Positions 42,688 to 52,392 of a stretch of DNA of 64,000 bases are shown one piece after another. Position numbers and translations under genes: made by a program. Numbering within the stretch: position 1 is the stretch's first letter; the number at the start of each line of letters is the position of its first letter. The DNA lies in NCBI GenBank assembly GCA_964560355.1, contig CAZLLI010000004.1, positions 3,431-67,430 on the forward strand, read 5' to 3'. The stretch is from JAKEHA01 sp964560355 (lineage in GTDB: Bacteria; Krumholzibacteriota; Krumholzibacteriia; WVZY01; JAKEHA01). The notes under the pieces are model-generated. The model was not told the DNA's origin, ran no database searches, and worked only from the letters and a program-made list of their open reading frames with translations.

Positions 42688-43226
42688 TGAATCGATTCCA
42701 CAGCATGGAGTGCGAACGCGTCGAAGCGATGCTGCCGCTGTTCGTCGCGCGCGAGCTGCCCGCCGATGAAAGCGCGGCGGTGTCGTCGCACGTGAACGGC
42801 TGCGAGCGCTGTCGCGAAGCGCTGGCCGCGTACACCGCGCTCGAAACCGTGCTGGTGGCGCGGCGCGCCGAAGTGCCGCCCGTCGATGGCTTCCTCCCCG
42901 ACCTGCGCGCCGCGCGCGCGAGCATGCGCGCACGCACGAGCTGGGCGCTGCGCGGTTTCCGCGCCGTCATGAGCGTGCCCGGCGTGGCGTCGATGCTGGT
43001 GGTGTGGGGAGCGCTCTTGGTTGCGCGCTACAACACGCAGATCACCAACGACGTCGCCCAGAAGTCGACGCTCGAGCGCATTCCGGCGCTCGTGAAGCAC
43101 GGCATCGACGCGATGGTGTCGGCGGCGGGCGGCGACGCGTGGACGCTTACCGCGGTATACGGCGCGCTCGCGATCGGCGTGATCGTTTCGGCGGGCGCTC
43201 TGACGATGCGCTTGGTGCGCGAGTAG
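42687..43226 (+). CDS. Anti-sigma factor with zinc-finger ZAS motif
   Basis: 179 residues. The N-terminal cytoplasmic part has the ZAS motif with His in SHVNGCERCREAL (HxxxCxxC), which binds zinc and holds the sigma factor. A membrane segment (SVPGVASMLVVWGALLVA) and a second one at the C-terminus (LTAVYGALAIGVIVSAGALT) place it in the inner membrane. The ATG overlaps the sigma stop by one base. The signal is unknown. The 3' 80 bp overlap the convergent oxidoreductase gene. Confidence 0.85.
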   Translation: MNRFHSMECERVEAMLPLFVARELPADESAAVSSHVNGCERCREALAAYTALETVLVARRAEVPPVDGFLPDLRAARASMRARTSWALRGFRAVMSVPGVASMLVVWGALLVARYNTQITNDVAQKSTLERIPALVKHGIDAMVSAAGGDAWTLTAVYGALAIGVIVSAGALTMRLVRE

Positions 43227-43872
43227 GGCGCGCGTAGCGCGTGAGGTAGGACGGCGCGGCCACACCGCGCTTGAGCTTCGAGTCTCGGATCGGCTTCCCA
43301 AATCCCTTCACGATCGGCAGCACTCCCGCCCAGATATCCAGCGCGTAGTCCTCGTCGTCGTCGATGGGACCGCCGGTGCGAATCTTCGCCGACGCCTCGT
43401 CGATCGGCAACTCCAGGATCCAGGTCGCTTTCATTTCCTTCGCATTCGGTTGCCGGCAATCGTCCCAGCGTCCGGGAATGAGATGCTCGACCAGCGCGCG
43501 CAGCGCGTTCATCTTCGCGCGCGGCTCTTCGATCAGGCGCGCTCTTCCGAGCAGCATCACCGAGCGATAGTTCATCGAGCTGTGGAACGCCGAGCGCGCG
43601 ACCACCAACTGGTCGGCGAGCGTCACGGTGAGACACAGCTGCACGCCGTCGTCGAGCGCGCGCAGCATGCGACTCGCCGCCGAGCCGTGGACCAGCACGC
43701 GGTCGCCGTCGCGCGCGTGGAGCGTCGGAATCACGAACGGCTGCCCGTCGACCACGAACCCGACGTGGCACACCAGCCCTTCGTCCAGGATGGCGTCGAT
43801 AGTGGTGCGGTCGTAGTGCCCGCGCTTCGGCAGGCGTCGCACGCGCGTGCGGGGCGTCGGGTGCTTCTTCAT
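43147..43872 (-). CDS. Pyridoxamine 5'-phosphate oxidase-like flavin protein (NimA-like)
   Basis: 241 residues. The split-barrel flavin-binding fold is indicated by VCHVGFVVDGQPFVIPTLHA, VLVHGSAASRMLRAL, CLTVTLADQLVVARSAFHSSMNY and YRSVMLLGRARL. This pattern fits the NimA-like branch associated with nitroimidazole resistance and with unknown reductases. The Arg/Ser-rich C-terminal tail (last 20 residues) is unusual. The ATG (43872-43870) overlaps the TGA of the endonuclease III gene (43871-43869), so the two are translationally linked. The substrate is unknown. Confidence 0.82.
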   Translation of the reverse strand: MKKHPTPRTRVRRLPKRGHYDRTTIDAILDEGLVCHVGFVVDGQPFVIPTLHARDGDRVLVHGSAASRMLRALDDGVQLCLTVTLADQLVVARSAFHSSMNYRSVMLLGRARLIEEPRAKMNALRALVEHLIPGRWDDCRQPNAKEMKATWILELPIDEASAKIRTGGPIDDDEDYALDIWAGVLPIVKGFGKPIRDSKLKRGVAAPSYLTRYARPTRAPSASSERPPKRSRRSRARRIPR

Positions 43873-44657
43873 TCGATCAGCTTCGGGCAGTGTTCCGCGG
43901 CCGGGCACTCGTCGCACTTCGGGTTGCGCGCGGTGCAGCAGCGACGGCCGTGCCACGGAATCAAATGAGACAGCGATATCCACGTGCTCTCCGGGAAGAT
44001 CACCATCATGTCGCGCTCGACCTTGTCGGCGTCGTGCTGGATCGAAAAGCCCATGCGGTTCGAGAGGCGCAGCATGTGGGTGTCGACCACGACGCCGGGC
44101 ACGCCGTAGATGTTGGCGAGGATCACGTTCGCGGTCTTGCGCCCGACGCCGGGGAGCTTGAGCAAGTCCTCCATCGTGCGCGGCATCTCGCCGTTGAACT
44201 GCTCGACCAGTAGTTTGGCAGCGGCCTTGATGGCCTTGGTCTTGTTGTTGAAGAAGCCCGTGCTCTTGATTTCTTCCTTGAGCACATCATCCTTCGCGTT
44301 CAAGTAGTCGCGCACGGTACGGTACTTTTTGAACAGAGCCGGCGTCACCATGTTGACGCGCGCGTCCGTGCACTGCGCGGCGAGGATGGTCGAGACCAGT
44401 GCTTCGAGCGCGTTGGTGAAATCGAGCTCGCAGCGCGCGTCGGGGTAGGCTTCCTTCAAATCGTCGAGGAGCGCGAGCGCGCGCCGGCGCAACTCGGGTG
44501 TCACCACGATGGGGGCCGATTTCGGGGCCGTGGCCCGGCGCGAGGCAGGCTTGGGCGCAGCGGGCTTTGCCTTCCTTGGAACGTGCTTGCTCGCGACGAC
44601 CGGCCGCGGATTGCGGGGCGCTTTGCGTCGCTGCGATCGTGCAGTGGTGCGCTTCAT
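43869..44657 (-). CDS. nth: Endonuclease III
   Basis: 262 residues. A basic, Pro/Lys-rich N-terminal extension of about 50 residues precedes the catalytic core. The core has the helix-hairpin-helix LPGVGRKTANV with the catalytic Lys, the general-acid Asp in VPGVVVDTHML, and the C-terminal [4Fe-4S] cluster with Cys spacing 6-2-5 (CTARNPKCDECPAAEHC). It removes oxidised pyrimidines and cuts the DNA backbone. ATG 44657 is preferred to the upstream extension. The extension resembles DNA-binding tails and is longer than in E. coli Nth. The gene is followed by a flavin-type oxidoreductase gene. Confidence 0.93.
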   Translation of the reverse strand: MKRTTARSQRRKAPRNPRPVVASKHVPRKAKPAAPKPASRRATAPKSAPIVVTPELRRRALALLDDLKEAYPDARCELDFTNALEALVSTILAAQCTDARVNMVTPALFKKYRTVRDYLNAKDDVLKEEIKSTGFFNNKTKAIKAAAKLLVEQFNGEMPRTMEDLLKLPGVGRKTANVILANIYGVPGVVVDTHMLRLSNRMGFSIQHDADKVERDMMVIFPESTWISLSHLIPWHGRRCCTARNPKCDECPAAEHCPKLIE

Positions 44658-44690
44658 GACGCGCAGCATAACGCGTTTTCGAAGCGCGCG

Positions 44691-45485
44691 CTAGCGGACC
44701 GGAAAGCGCGTGCTCGCGCCCACGAACACACGCCAGTCTTCGGTGTCTTCGGCCAGGCCTCGATAGACACCGGCGTCAAACTGCCAATTGTCTCGCACGA
44801 TGTAGGTGACGCCGGCGTCGAGTGTGGTGTCGTCGATGGCGTCGTTGTCGAAGCTGTCGCGCGACACGTACAGCTCCAAGAAGCCGGACAGGTTTCCGAC
44901 GATGGCGGTGCCGAAGGAACCCGACACCGAGCCCCAGTAGTCGTCGTTGTCGACGCGCGTGAATCCCGCCATGGTGCTGAACGCCGCATTCTCGCCGATC
45001 GGAAACGAGAGCGGCGCGAACATTCCCCACGTCACGAAGTCAAAGGTCGAATTGCCGCGCGTCGGCACGCTCGCGAAGGGGAGCAGCGCGAACGCGATGC
45101 CGCCGTCGTCGTTGCCCGCTAGGTTGAACTTCAGGCGCACGCCCGCGTGACCGGTGCCGCTGTCGTCGTCGTCGGGCTGTCCGGCGACTTCGACGTTCAC
45201 GTCTTCCCACGGAATGAACGTGAATTGGAAGTCGATGCTGCGCGTGAGACCATACTTCGCGTTGAGCGTGAAGACGTCGGCCGTCGTGACGCGCTCGTGG
45301 TTGCCGTTGATGCGTCCCACCGAATAGAGATCGGATTCGATCTGCACGTACCCGCGCGGTACCGTGTATGGACTTTCAGTGCGGTCGGGGCGGTCGGTGG
45401 CGAGTGGGCGCACGTCGGACTGCGCGAACGCCGGGATAGCGCTCGCGACAGCGAGCGCGATAAACACTCCACGCACGGGATTCAT
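44691..45485 (-). CDS. Outer-membrane barrel protein, phenol-degradation (MetA) type
   Basis: 264 residues. The signal peptide ends AFAQS; then come ATDRPDRTESPYTVPRGYVQIE and amphipathic strands such as TLNAKYGLTRSIDFQFTFIP, ending FVGASTRFPVR with a hydrophobic Phe-x-Val-Arg close. This pattern is the PF13557 family (transporter / MetA-pathway of phenol degradation), putative small outer-membrane channels. The substrate is unknown. It ends 33 bp from the nth gene start, in the same direction. Confidence 0.82.
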   Translation of the reverse strand: MNPVRGVFIALAVASAIPAFAQSDVRPLATDRPDRTESPYTVPRGYVQIESDLYSVGRINGNHERVTTADVFTLNAKYGLTRSIDFQFTFIPWEDVNVEVAGQPDDDDSGTGHAGVRLKFNLAGNDDGGIAFALLPFASVPTRGNSTFDFVTWGMFAPLSFPIGENAAFSTMAGFTRVDNDDYWGSVSGSFGTAIVGNLSGFLELYVSRDSFDNDAIDDTTLDAGVTYIVRDNWQFDAGVYRGLAEDTEDWRVFVGASTRFPVR

Positions 45486-45582
45486 GCTTCGCAGTATACG
45501 AGGCGTTCGCGCGAAAGGGAATCGCGACGGCGCGCGAGCCGTCGATTAGGAGGAGGCTAAATTGTAGAAGAAGACTAAATCG

Positions 45583-47340
45583 TCAGCGCGCGCGCGCGGC
45601 GAACGCCTTGCGCACCGCGGCCGGGGTGTGCGTGTTGAAGACGTCGTCCTTGGTGAGCCAGCCCTTGCGCGCGACGCCGACGCCGTAGCGGTAATACGCG
45701 ATCTCGTGGATGTGGTGGGCGTCGGGATTGATGACGAATTGCACGCCGATGTCCTTGGCGGTGCGAATGTGGCGCCAGTCCAAGTCGAGCCGGTACGGGT
45801 GGGCGTTGATCTCGATGAGCACCTTGTGCTTCGCGCACGCTTCGAATATCGCGACCAAATTCACCGGATAACCGTCGCGCGAGAGCAGCAGCCTCCCGGT
45901 AGGGTGTCCCAGCATGGTGGTGAAGGGGTTCGACGCCGCGGTGACGATGCGCTTGGTCATTTCGGCTTCGGTGCCCGTGAATTGTCCGTGCACCGACGCC
46001 ACCACGTAGTCGAAGGTGGCCAGCGTCTCGTCGTCGTAATCGAGGCGGCCGTCTTGCAGAATGTCGCTCTCGATCCCCGCGAAGAGCACGAACGGTTTCA
46101 GCTCCGCGTTGAGGGCGGCGATCTCCTTCAGCTGCTTCGCCACTTTCTCTTGGGTGAGACCGCCCGCGTACACCGCGGTCTGGCTGTGATCCGCGATGCC
46201 GAGGTAGTCGAGCCCCAGCTCCTTCGCTGCCTCCGCCATCTCGCGCAGCGTCGAACGCCCGTCGCTCGCGGTGGTGTGGCAGTGGAAGGTGCCGCGAATG
46301 TCGCCGACTTCGATCAGCTTGGGGAGCGCGCGCTCTTCGGCCGCCTCGATCTCGCCCGCGTTCTCGCGCATCTCGGGCGGAATCCAGTCCATCCCCAGCT
46401 TCGCGAACAACGCCGGCTCGTCCTTGATCTTCACCGCGTCTTCGCCCTTGAACAACCCGTACTCGTTGAGCTTGTAGCCCAGCTTCTTGGCGCGCGCGCG
46501 CACTTCCGTGTTGTGCTCCTTGCTGCCCGTGAAGTAGTGGAGCGCGGCGGGGAATTCGTCGTCTTTCACCACGCGCAGGTCGACGTGGATGCCCGACTTC
46601 ATGATGACGCTCGACTTCGTCGGTCCCTTGGCGATCACCGTGGCGACGTTGGGGAGCGTCGTGAACACGTCCATCACCGGGTCCGCGTGCTCCGCGGTGG
46701 CGAGAATGTCGATGTCGCCGATCGTCTCCTTGAAGCGGCGCAAGCTCCCGCCGATCACCGCGTGCTCCACCCCCTTCACCGCGCGCACCGCGCCCAGAAT
46801 CGCGCTCGCCTCGTCGAACGCCACGCTATAAAGGAAGCGCTGCGAGTATTTTCGGTAGCGCGCGACCGCGTTCAGAATGTTGAGCTGCGTCTTCTCGCCG
46901 AACCCCGGCAGCACCGCCAGCTTGCCGTCGCGCCCCGCCTGCTCCAACTCGTCGACCGACTTCACGCCCAGCTTGTCGTACACCGCTTTGACTTTCTTCG
47001 GCCCCATCCCCGTGACCCGCAGCATCTCCAGCACGCCCGCCGGGACCTTCTTGCGCAGCTTCTCGTACTCATCGAAGGTGCCCGTCTCCAGCATCGACTT
47101 CACGTCGGCGAAGATCGACTTGCCGATGCCGCGCACTTCCAACAACTCGCCGCTCTCGACCAGCTTCTGCAAATCGTCGGAAAGGTCCTCGATCGCCGCG
47201 GACCCATTCTCGAACGCACGAATACGAAACGGATTGTCGCCCGTGATCTCGAGCATGGCCGCGACGTCGCGCAGAGCACGCGCAACATCCGCCTTGCTGA
47301 CGGCGACGCGAGGAGGTGTGGGCTTGCGCGAACTCGTCAT
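45583..47340 (-). CDS. polX: DNA polymerase X with PHP 3'-5' exonuclease domain
   Basis: 585 residues. The N-terminal two HhH motifs (VRGIGKSIF; VTGMGPKKVKAVY; LPGFGEKTQ) precede the polymerase X palm, with metal-binding Asp in VIGGSLRRFKETIGDIDIL and GIHVDLRVV. The C-terminal third is a PHP phosphoesterase domain (GTFHCHTTASDGR, IADHSQ, GIESDIL, GHPTGRLLL, EINAHPYRLDLDW, NPDAHH). This is the standard PolX architecture of base-excision repair. ATG 47340 is followed at once by a Ser/Thr/Pro-rich leader peptide. It lies just downstream of the giant secreted protein gene, but the neighbour composition differs. Confidence 0.95.
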   Translation of the reverse strand: MTSSRKPTPPRVAVSKADVARALRDVAAMLEITGDNPFRIRAFENGSAAIEDLSDDLQKLVESGELLEVRGIGKSIFADVKSMLETGTFDEYEKLRKKVPAGVLEMLRVTGMGPKKVKAVYDKLGVKSVDELEQAGRDGKLAVLPGFGEKTQLNILNAVARYRKYSQRFLYSVAFDEASAILGAVRAVKGVEHAVIGGSLRRFKETIGDIDILATAEHADPVMDVFTTLPNVATVIAKGPTKSSVIMKSGIHVDLRVVKDDEFPAALHYFTGSKEHNTEVRARAKKLGYKLNEYGLFKGEDAVKIKDEPALFAKLGMDWIPPEMRENAGEIEAAEERALPKLIEVGDIRGTFHCHTTASDGRSTLREMAEAAKELGLDYLGIADHSQTAVYAGGLTQEKVAKQLKEIAALNAELKPFVLFAGIESDILQDGRLDYDDETLATFDYVVASVHGQFTGTEAEMTKRIVTAASNPFTTMLGHPTGRLLLSRDGYPVNLVAIFEACAKHKVLIEINAHPYRLDLDWRHIRTAKDIGVQFVINPDAHHIHEIAYYRYGVGVARKGWLTKDDVFNTHTPAAVRKAFAARAR

Positions 47341-47364
47341 TCTGAAGCGTCCAGAAAGAAGGGG

Positions 47365-50300
47365 CTACTTCAGAATCGTCATTTTCTTCGTGTCGGTAAA
47401 CGAACCCGCCTTCAATTTGTAGAAATATGTCCCACTGGAGACGATTGCTCCATTGTCGTTGCGGCCGCCCCAAATCACTTTGTACGCCCCGCGCTCACGA
47501 CGCTCATTGACCAATTCGCGAACCCGACGCCCCGCCACGTCGTAGATCGTGAGCGTGACATGCCTCGCATCCTTGATCGAGAACGCCAGGGTCGTCGTGG
47601 GATTGAACGGGTTCGGGAAGTTCTGTTCGAGGCGGTCGTGGTACACGCGTGCGACCGCTGGATCGAACGACACGCTCAATCCGCCGGACATAGAGGCAAC
47701 AATCTGGCTGCCCGCGGCTGACTCGAGAAGCACGTCGCCAGTCACGAGTACAAATTCCTCGTCGACAACGTCGAATGGTTCGGTGCCCGTGACAGAGAAC
47801 ACGATTTCTCCTAGGTTCGCATCCGAATCCGAGAACGTGTCCGAAACAAGAGCTCCAAAGTACAATTGCTTTTCGCCATCGCGATCCACCGGCGCGAATG
47901 CAACTGTCCCAATGGGACTTTGAGCGGGGCGCCACTCGGCAAATGCAAGGCGGTCGTTGCGTGCTGCCAACGCGAATAGGGAGGTCGTAACGTCGGAGAA
48001 GTTGGCAACGCTAACCCCCACGATGAGCTGATGACTGGTAGCAGTCGGATACTCCTCCGTGAACTGGAGGCTTACCGACGCATCTGACTGCGTCACCGCC
48101 GCCGGAGCGTTCGATGGCCCGTACTGGCTGCCGTGATTATTGTGTGTTCCAAAAACTGAGAAATCCTCGATGCGGATCTTTCCATCACCATTAAAGTCCC
48201 GGCAATCGTTCGGTGGCGCCGGATCCTGTGGATAACCGCCTTGCCCGAAAAGGGCGAAGTCCTGAAGATTGACGTTCCCGCTCCCGTTCAGATCGGGCGA
48301 TCGGAGTGTAACGACGGCCTGAGTTGACAGGGGGTACCCGTTCAGGAGGACGTCGGCTGCATCGCCGTTCGAACAAATGCAATTCGGCGGAGGCGACGGA
48401 TTCGCCCGGCCGCCAAACCCTCGGTGCCCAATCTTCGTCGTGTAGTTGGGGGCGGTCGCGGCGCCATCGGCCATGAGAAGACCGTCCGCGTCGAAGACCG
48501 TAGCAACGAGATCCTGTATGTCCAGTCGAAGCTCGTCAGCGGCGATTGTGCGACTCACGACGCCTTCATCAAGATCGACACTTATTTCGGTCCGCGAAAG
48601 AGTATTCACTGCCGGACACGCGTCGCCCGCCGGGCACGTCGGAACAACACCCGATGGGGAAACCGATACTGTTGCATTCGGAACGCACCCAACGTCAAAC
48701 GCCCCCACTCGCTCGCCGAAATAGCCCTGACTTGGTGTCACGGGCGCAACAGCGGGTGAAGAGGCGTAGAGTTGATAGTCGCCCGAGCCAGCGCTGCAGA
48801 ACTGCGGATTCAGATTGTAGACGACTTGACCGTTGGCCTGCCATTCCGCGTCAGTGGGCGATCCGCTCGCGGAGGCATTCTGGAACACGACGGAGTGCTG
48901 CATCGTGGGCGTCCCCGAGACCACCCGAACCGCCGGTCCACCGTTGAACGCAATTACGCACTTGTCGACTGCAATCGAGCTGCCTCCCTGCACGATTGTC
49001 GCCGACTCGGTGTTGTTCGCGACCGTGCACTTTGTGAGTGAAGCACTGCCCGTTCGCATATCGATGCCGGTCGCATTGTCGGAAAACAGAGTGCCGTTCG
49101 CGGTTACACTTGCATACCCCTCGACGGCGGTCGCGCATCCCGCGAAAACACAATTGGCCAGGGTAACAGGGGCATAGTTCGACATCGCCAAGGCATCGCC
49201 CGTAAACATACAAGCGTCGAACGAACTAGCGCCGGCGAGAATCGAAACTGTCGAGGCGCCACAGTCGATGAAACTCGTGGCACTCGCTGTCACTCCCGCC
49301 CGTGCGAGAACTGCCGTCGCGCAATCACGGATCTCACACCCGGTCAGCGTCAGCGGGACATAGCTCTCGATCCCCGTAGACGCATTTTCAAGGACGGTGT
49401 GGGAAACGCTCACCGCGCTCCCAGACTCGCACGTGATTCCAACCCAATCACTGTTCGTCCTGGGGCCCCACGATTCAAAAACGATGGGGTCTTCTTCGGC
49501 ACCGAAGGCCGTCAATTCGCCAGCCACATTGATCTCGATGCGATTCACGTCAGCGCCCAAAGCGGAAAGGTCCTCATTGAAAATCTTGACGTGAGTGTCC
49601 GCGGCAATCTCAAGCGCTCCTCCTTCCGGCACCGTTACGTCACCCATTACAAAAACATCTCCTTCCCATGTACGCAACGCGCCACCGGGTGTGAGAACAC
49701 CAAACTCGTACTCGTATACAAACGCGTTCAGCGGGTTCGTAAAGAACTCAGGAAATGCGGCGGCGCATCCTACTGCAATGACCACAGATCCTATCGAACG
49801 CCCGAACTCAGTCACCGTGACCGATGCGCTTACCAGATCACCAACCGTGACTGACGGAGTGAAGGTAATTGGTTCGATGAAGACAATATCCTCAGGGTGC
49901 AGCTGTAGAGTACCCTCCTTCCTAGAATAACCCAGAACCCACCCGGTCGGGACGATGGCCACCAACGGAGAATTGTTTGGAACCTGTGCCCGCGCATTTC
50001 CACGAATACGAATCTGCAACTCATGCTCAGAATCATCATCAAAGTACTCACCTGCGCGAAATACCATGTAATCCGTGCCATAGGCGTAGACATCGACGTA
50101 GTCCCTTGACAGGTCAGCCGCCACATATATGTCTGTGATGAGCGTCGCGTTGCTCTCGTCAGATGCACCTAGTACGAAATCCGGCGGCAGAATCCGGACG
50201 TTCCAACAGCCACGACTTCCAACGGGCTGAGGCGGACAGTCAACCGGCGTCATGGGCGTCGCCTCATGGGACGTGCAGTTGTCCTGGAAGAAACCGAAGT

Positions 50301-51447
50301 CTTGAACCGTGTTTACCGGACCAAGCCCGAACTCGGAATCGGCAGTGAACTCTGGCGCATTCGCGAACTTTGCCGCGAGGTAGTTCCCAAATACGCGATT
50401 CAGTCGATCCTTGTCATTCGTACCACCTACCCAATCGTAGTCGCCGTCCCAGAGAACTTGCGCGAGATTCTCCAGCCGCAATCGCTTGTACGATGGCTCC
50501 GTGTCGTTCCGGATCCAACGATAGAGGACATCGTCCGTTTCGTCCGATGGATTGCCTTTAAAGACCTCATAGAGATAAATCATCCAGGGCTTGTAGACTT
50601 GGTACTTTGGTGAAGGAGAACCGAATCGCGGAATGTCACATGGCTCGTTGTCCATGATCGACGCGTCATAGGGCAAATCGAAAACCAGAGGACGCCAGCC
50701 ATCCAGCAGATACTCGGCCAATGTCGATAAGGACTCATTGATTCCGTCGTAACCACCAGAGCCGTTTGCAGCGAAACATAGATGCTGCAACTCGTGGCCG
50801 ACAGCCATCGATAGAAAGTCGGCATCGGTTATTGGCGCGCAAGGTACTTCTGGATCGCAAAGATCAGGACAAGGGTAGTCAGATGCGTTCAGGATCAGAA
50901 TGTTGTCGGCTTGACTCGAGGCACCTTGGCAGGCCACGCCGAATGACGGCGGGCATGGGCATGGCAGGTCCGATGTATCGTAGGCCAGCAGCACTATCTT
51001 CGCGTACGTGGTGTAGCCGATTGTGAACTTGACGCCAGCGTACGAATCGTTTTGATCGGCTTCCTCGCGCATGAAGTAGTTCCATACAATTCCAAAAACA
51101 TCGTCGTCAGTAATCGTTGTATCATTGTTTGAGATAGATCCGATGACGTCCTCCCACTCACTCTGTGACCAACGATTGGAGACGCTATCGCTCACATATA
51201 GTTCAAACACCTGATCAAATGCTGGGAACAAGGAGGACACATTGAACTCATTGGGATATGTGCTGATGTCGCTTCCGAATAGGTGTAAGATATCGCCAAG
51301 CGCCGCTGCATAAGCGGCTGTCGAATCGGAAAGCACGCAGAGCGGCATCGGGACTTCTTGGGCCTGCCCGTTCCTCGCGGCAGGAAGACTTAAGAGAACG
51401 AATAGTGGAGTCGCAAAGGAGCGCAAACAAGGAAGACGCCGTTTCAT
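47365..51447 (-). CDS. Giant secreted protein: M30-like HExxH domain, beta-helix, dockerin-like repeats, FlgD-like tail
   Basis: 1360 residues. The signal peptide ends NGQAQ-EV. A HExxH motif with Glu downstream (HELQH at 218-222, NESLSTLAE with E238) suggests a zinc metallopeptidase of the M30/M6-like type. The region from about 600 to 850 has parallel-beta-helix repeats of short strands. Two dockerin-like calcium motifs follow (DLNGSGNVNLQDFALF, DFNGDGKIRIEDFSVF). A FlgD-type Ig tail ends the protein (NFPNPFNPTTTLAFS; DVAGRRVREL; GTYFYKLKAG). It is AT-richer than the flanking chromosome. It is probably exported and surface-attached through the tail. The peptidase activity is inferred, not shown. 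Confidence 0.8.
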   Translation of the reverse strand: MKRRLPCLRSFATPLFVLLSLPAARNGQAQEVPMPLCVLSDSTAAYAAALGDILHLFGSDISTYPNEFNVSSLFPAFDQVFELYVSDSVSNRWSQSEWEDVIGSISNNDTTITDDDVFGIVWNYFMREEADQNDSYAGVKFTIGYTTYAKIVLLAYDTSDLPCPCPPSFGVACQGASSQADNILILNASDYPCPDLCDPEVPCAPITDADFLSMAVGHELQHLCFAANGSGGYDGINESLSTLAEYLLDGWRPLVFDLPYDASIMDNEPCDIPRFGSPSPKYQVYKPWMIYLYEVFKGNPSDETDDVLYRWIRNDTEPSYKRLRLENLAQVLWDGDYDWVGGTNDKDRLNRVFGNYLAAKFANAPEFTADSEFGLGPVNTVQDFGFFQDNCTSHEATPMTPVDCPPQPVGSRGCWNVRILPPDFVLGASDESNATLITDIYVAADLSRDYVDVYAYGTDYMVFRAGEYFDDDSEHELQIRIRGNARAQVPNNSPLVAIVPTGWVLGYSRKEGTLQLHPEDIVFIEPITFTPSVTVGDLVSASVTVTEFGRSIGSVVIAVGCAAAFPEFFTNPLNAFVYEYEFGVLTPGGALRTWEGDVFVMGDVTVPEGGALEIAADTHVKIFNEDLSALGADVNRIEINVAGELTAFGAEEDPIVFESWGPRTNSDWVGITCESGSAVSVSHTVLENASTGIESYVPLTLTGCEIRDCATAVLARAGVTASATSFIDCGASTVSILAGASSFDACMFTGDALAMSNYAPVTLANCVFAGCATAVEGYASVTANGTLFSDNATGIDMRTGSASLTKCTVANNTESATIVQGGSSIAVDKCVIAFNGGPAVRVVSGTPTMQHSVVFQNASASGSPTDAEWQANGQVVYNLNPQFCSAGSGDYQLYASSPAVAPVTPSQGYFGERVGAFDVGCVPNATVSVSPSGVVPTCPAGDACPAVNTLSRTEISVDLDEGVVSRTIAADELRLDIQDLVATVFDADGLLMADGAATAPNYTTKIGHRGFGGRANPSPPPNCICSNGDAADVLLNGYPLSTQAVVTLRSPDLNGSGNVNLQDFALFGQGGYPQDPAPPNDCRDFNGDGKIRIEDFSVFGTHNNHGSQYGPSNAPAAVTQSDASVSLQFTEEYPTATSHQLIVGVSVANFSDVTTSLFALAARNDRLAFAEWRPAQSPIGTVAFAPVDRDGEKQLYFGALVSDTFSDSDANLGEIVFSVTGTEPFDVVDEEFVLVTGDVLLESAAGSQIVASMSGGLSVSFDPAVARVYHDRLEQNFPNPFNPTTTLAFSIKDARHVTLTIYDVAGRRVRELVNERRERGAYKVIWGGRNDNGAIVSSGTYFYKLKAGSFTDTKKMTILK

Positions 51448-51515
51448 TTCTAAACCTCCCCGGGGCTAAAAATGGCACCTAGCGGAAGAAATCGCAGCAG
51501 GCCGCGATGGCCTGA

Positions 51516-52106
51516 TCAGTTTCGGTAGAGCGCTTTGATCGCACCCCACGTTCTGCCTGCTGTGGGCACCGGACTACAATCGAATTGTCTGGCGACGCCC
51601 TGGAACCCGTGTCCGACCGGACACCCACAGGGGACGCCGCCGGGGGCGCGTATGTGGAGATCGCGTACGAAGGCCGCTGCGGGTTGCTCTGCACAGTCAA
51701 GCACCTCAACAGTTTCAGCAAGGGGATGAGGAACGACAAGCAGTTTGCTGCAGTTCTCGTCTGTCCCGCTCGAGAAATACGCGATGGAAGCGACAAGCAC
51801 GTCACCAGGGATACACGCCCCGTAACAAACAGACAGTCCAGATTGGGAATTTCCTTCGGTGGACAGGAAAGGATGCGTTTCTGAGAGATACGTCATTGTG
51901 GCACCCGGACCGGCCATTACCTTGAAGCGAGACGCAATGGATCCCGGGTTGAACGTGTGCCGGACATAGATAGTTCGAAGGCCCGGCCCGGACGTATTGG
52001 ATAGCTGGCATTCATACTGAAACTCACTCGCCGACACCTCGATCGTGTGTGCATGAAGAATCGCCGGTACAGTAACGACGATCCAAACCAACACAATGAT
52101 CCTCAC
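51516..52106 (-). CDS. Small secreted protein of unknown function
   Basis: 196 residues from GTG 52106, chosen because it gives a clean signal peptide (VRIIVLVWIVVTVPAILHAH) and is preceded by GGGGGAAGG; ATG 52199 or 52235 are in frame and would give a lipobox-like LALLAC. The mature part has paired Cys (YECQLS, VCYGACIPG, NCSK, LDCAEQ, CGCPVGH, FDCSP) and the ending PTAGRTWGAIKALYR. A C-terminal TWGxIKxLYR-like end may be a recurrent tail of secreted proteins in this lineage; this is from memory and uncertain. It shares the AT-richer composition of its neighbour. No domain is recognised. Confidence 0.55.
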   Translation of the reverse strand: MRIIVLVWIVVTVPAILHAHTIEVSASEFQYECQLSNTSGPGLRTIYVRHTFNPGSIASRFKVMAGPGATMTYLSETHPFLSTEGNSQSGLSVCYGACIPGDVLVASIAYFSSGTDENCSKLLVVPHPLAETVEVLDCAEQPAAAFVRDLHIRAPGGVPCGCPVGHGFQGVARQFDCSPVPTAGRTWGAIKALYRN

Positions 52107-52392
52107 GACACTGACCTTCCCCCGGTTACAAGCAAGCAGCGCCAGAGGAAGGACGAACAGAATGCGTCTACATCCAACAAGTCTCCCGGATGTTGTCATA
52201 TGGCTTCTCCCGCGATCAAGCAACCGACGCGGCAAGCACTGACTCAGCGCAAGGAGGCACCCGCTGTGCCATGCGAATTGGCAGCAACATAAATTCTAGC
52301 AGATGCGTGCATCCTCGTCTACCAGGAGATTGTGATAGGAGCGGCGTCGATGCTAGAGCCCGGTCGATCGTAACGAGTTGTCTGAACAACTC

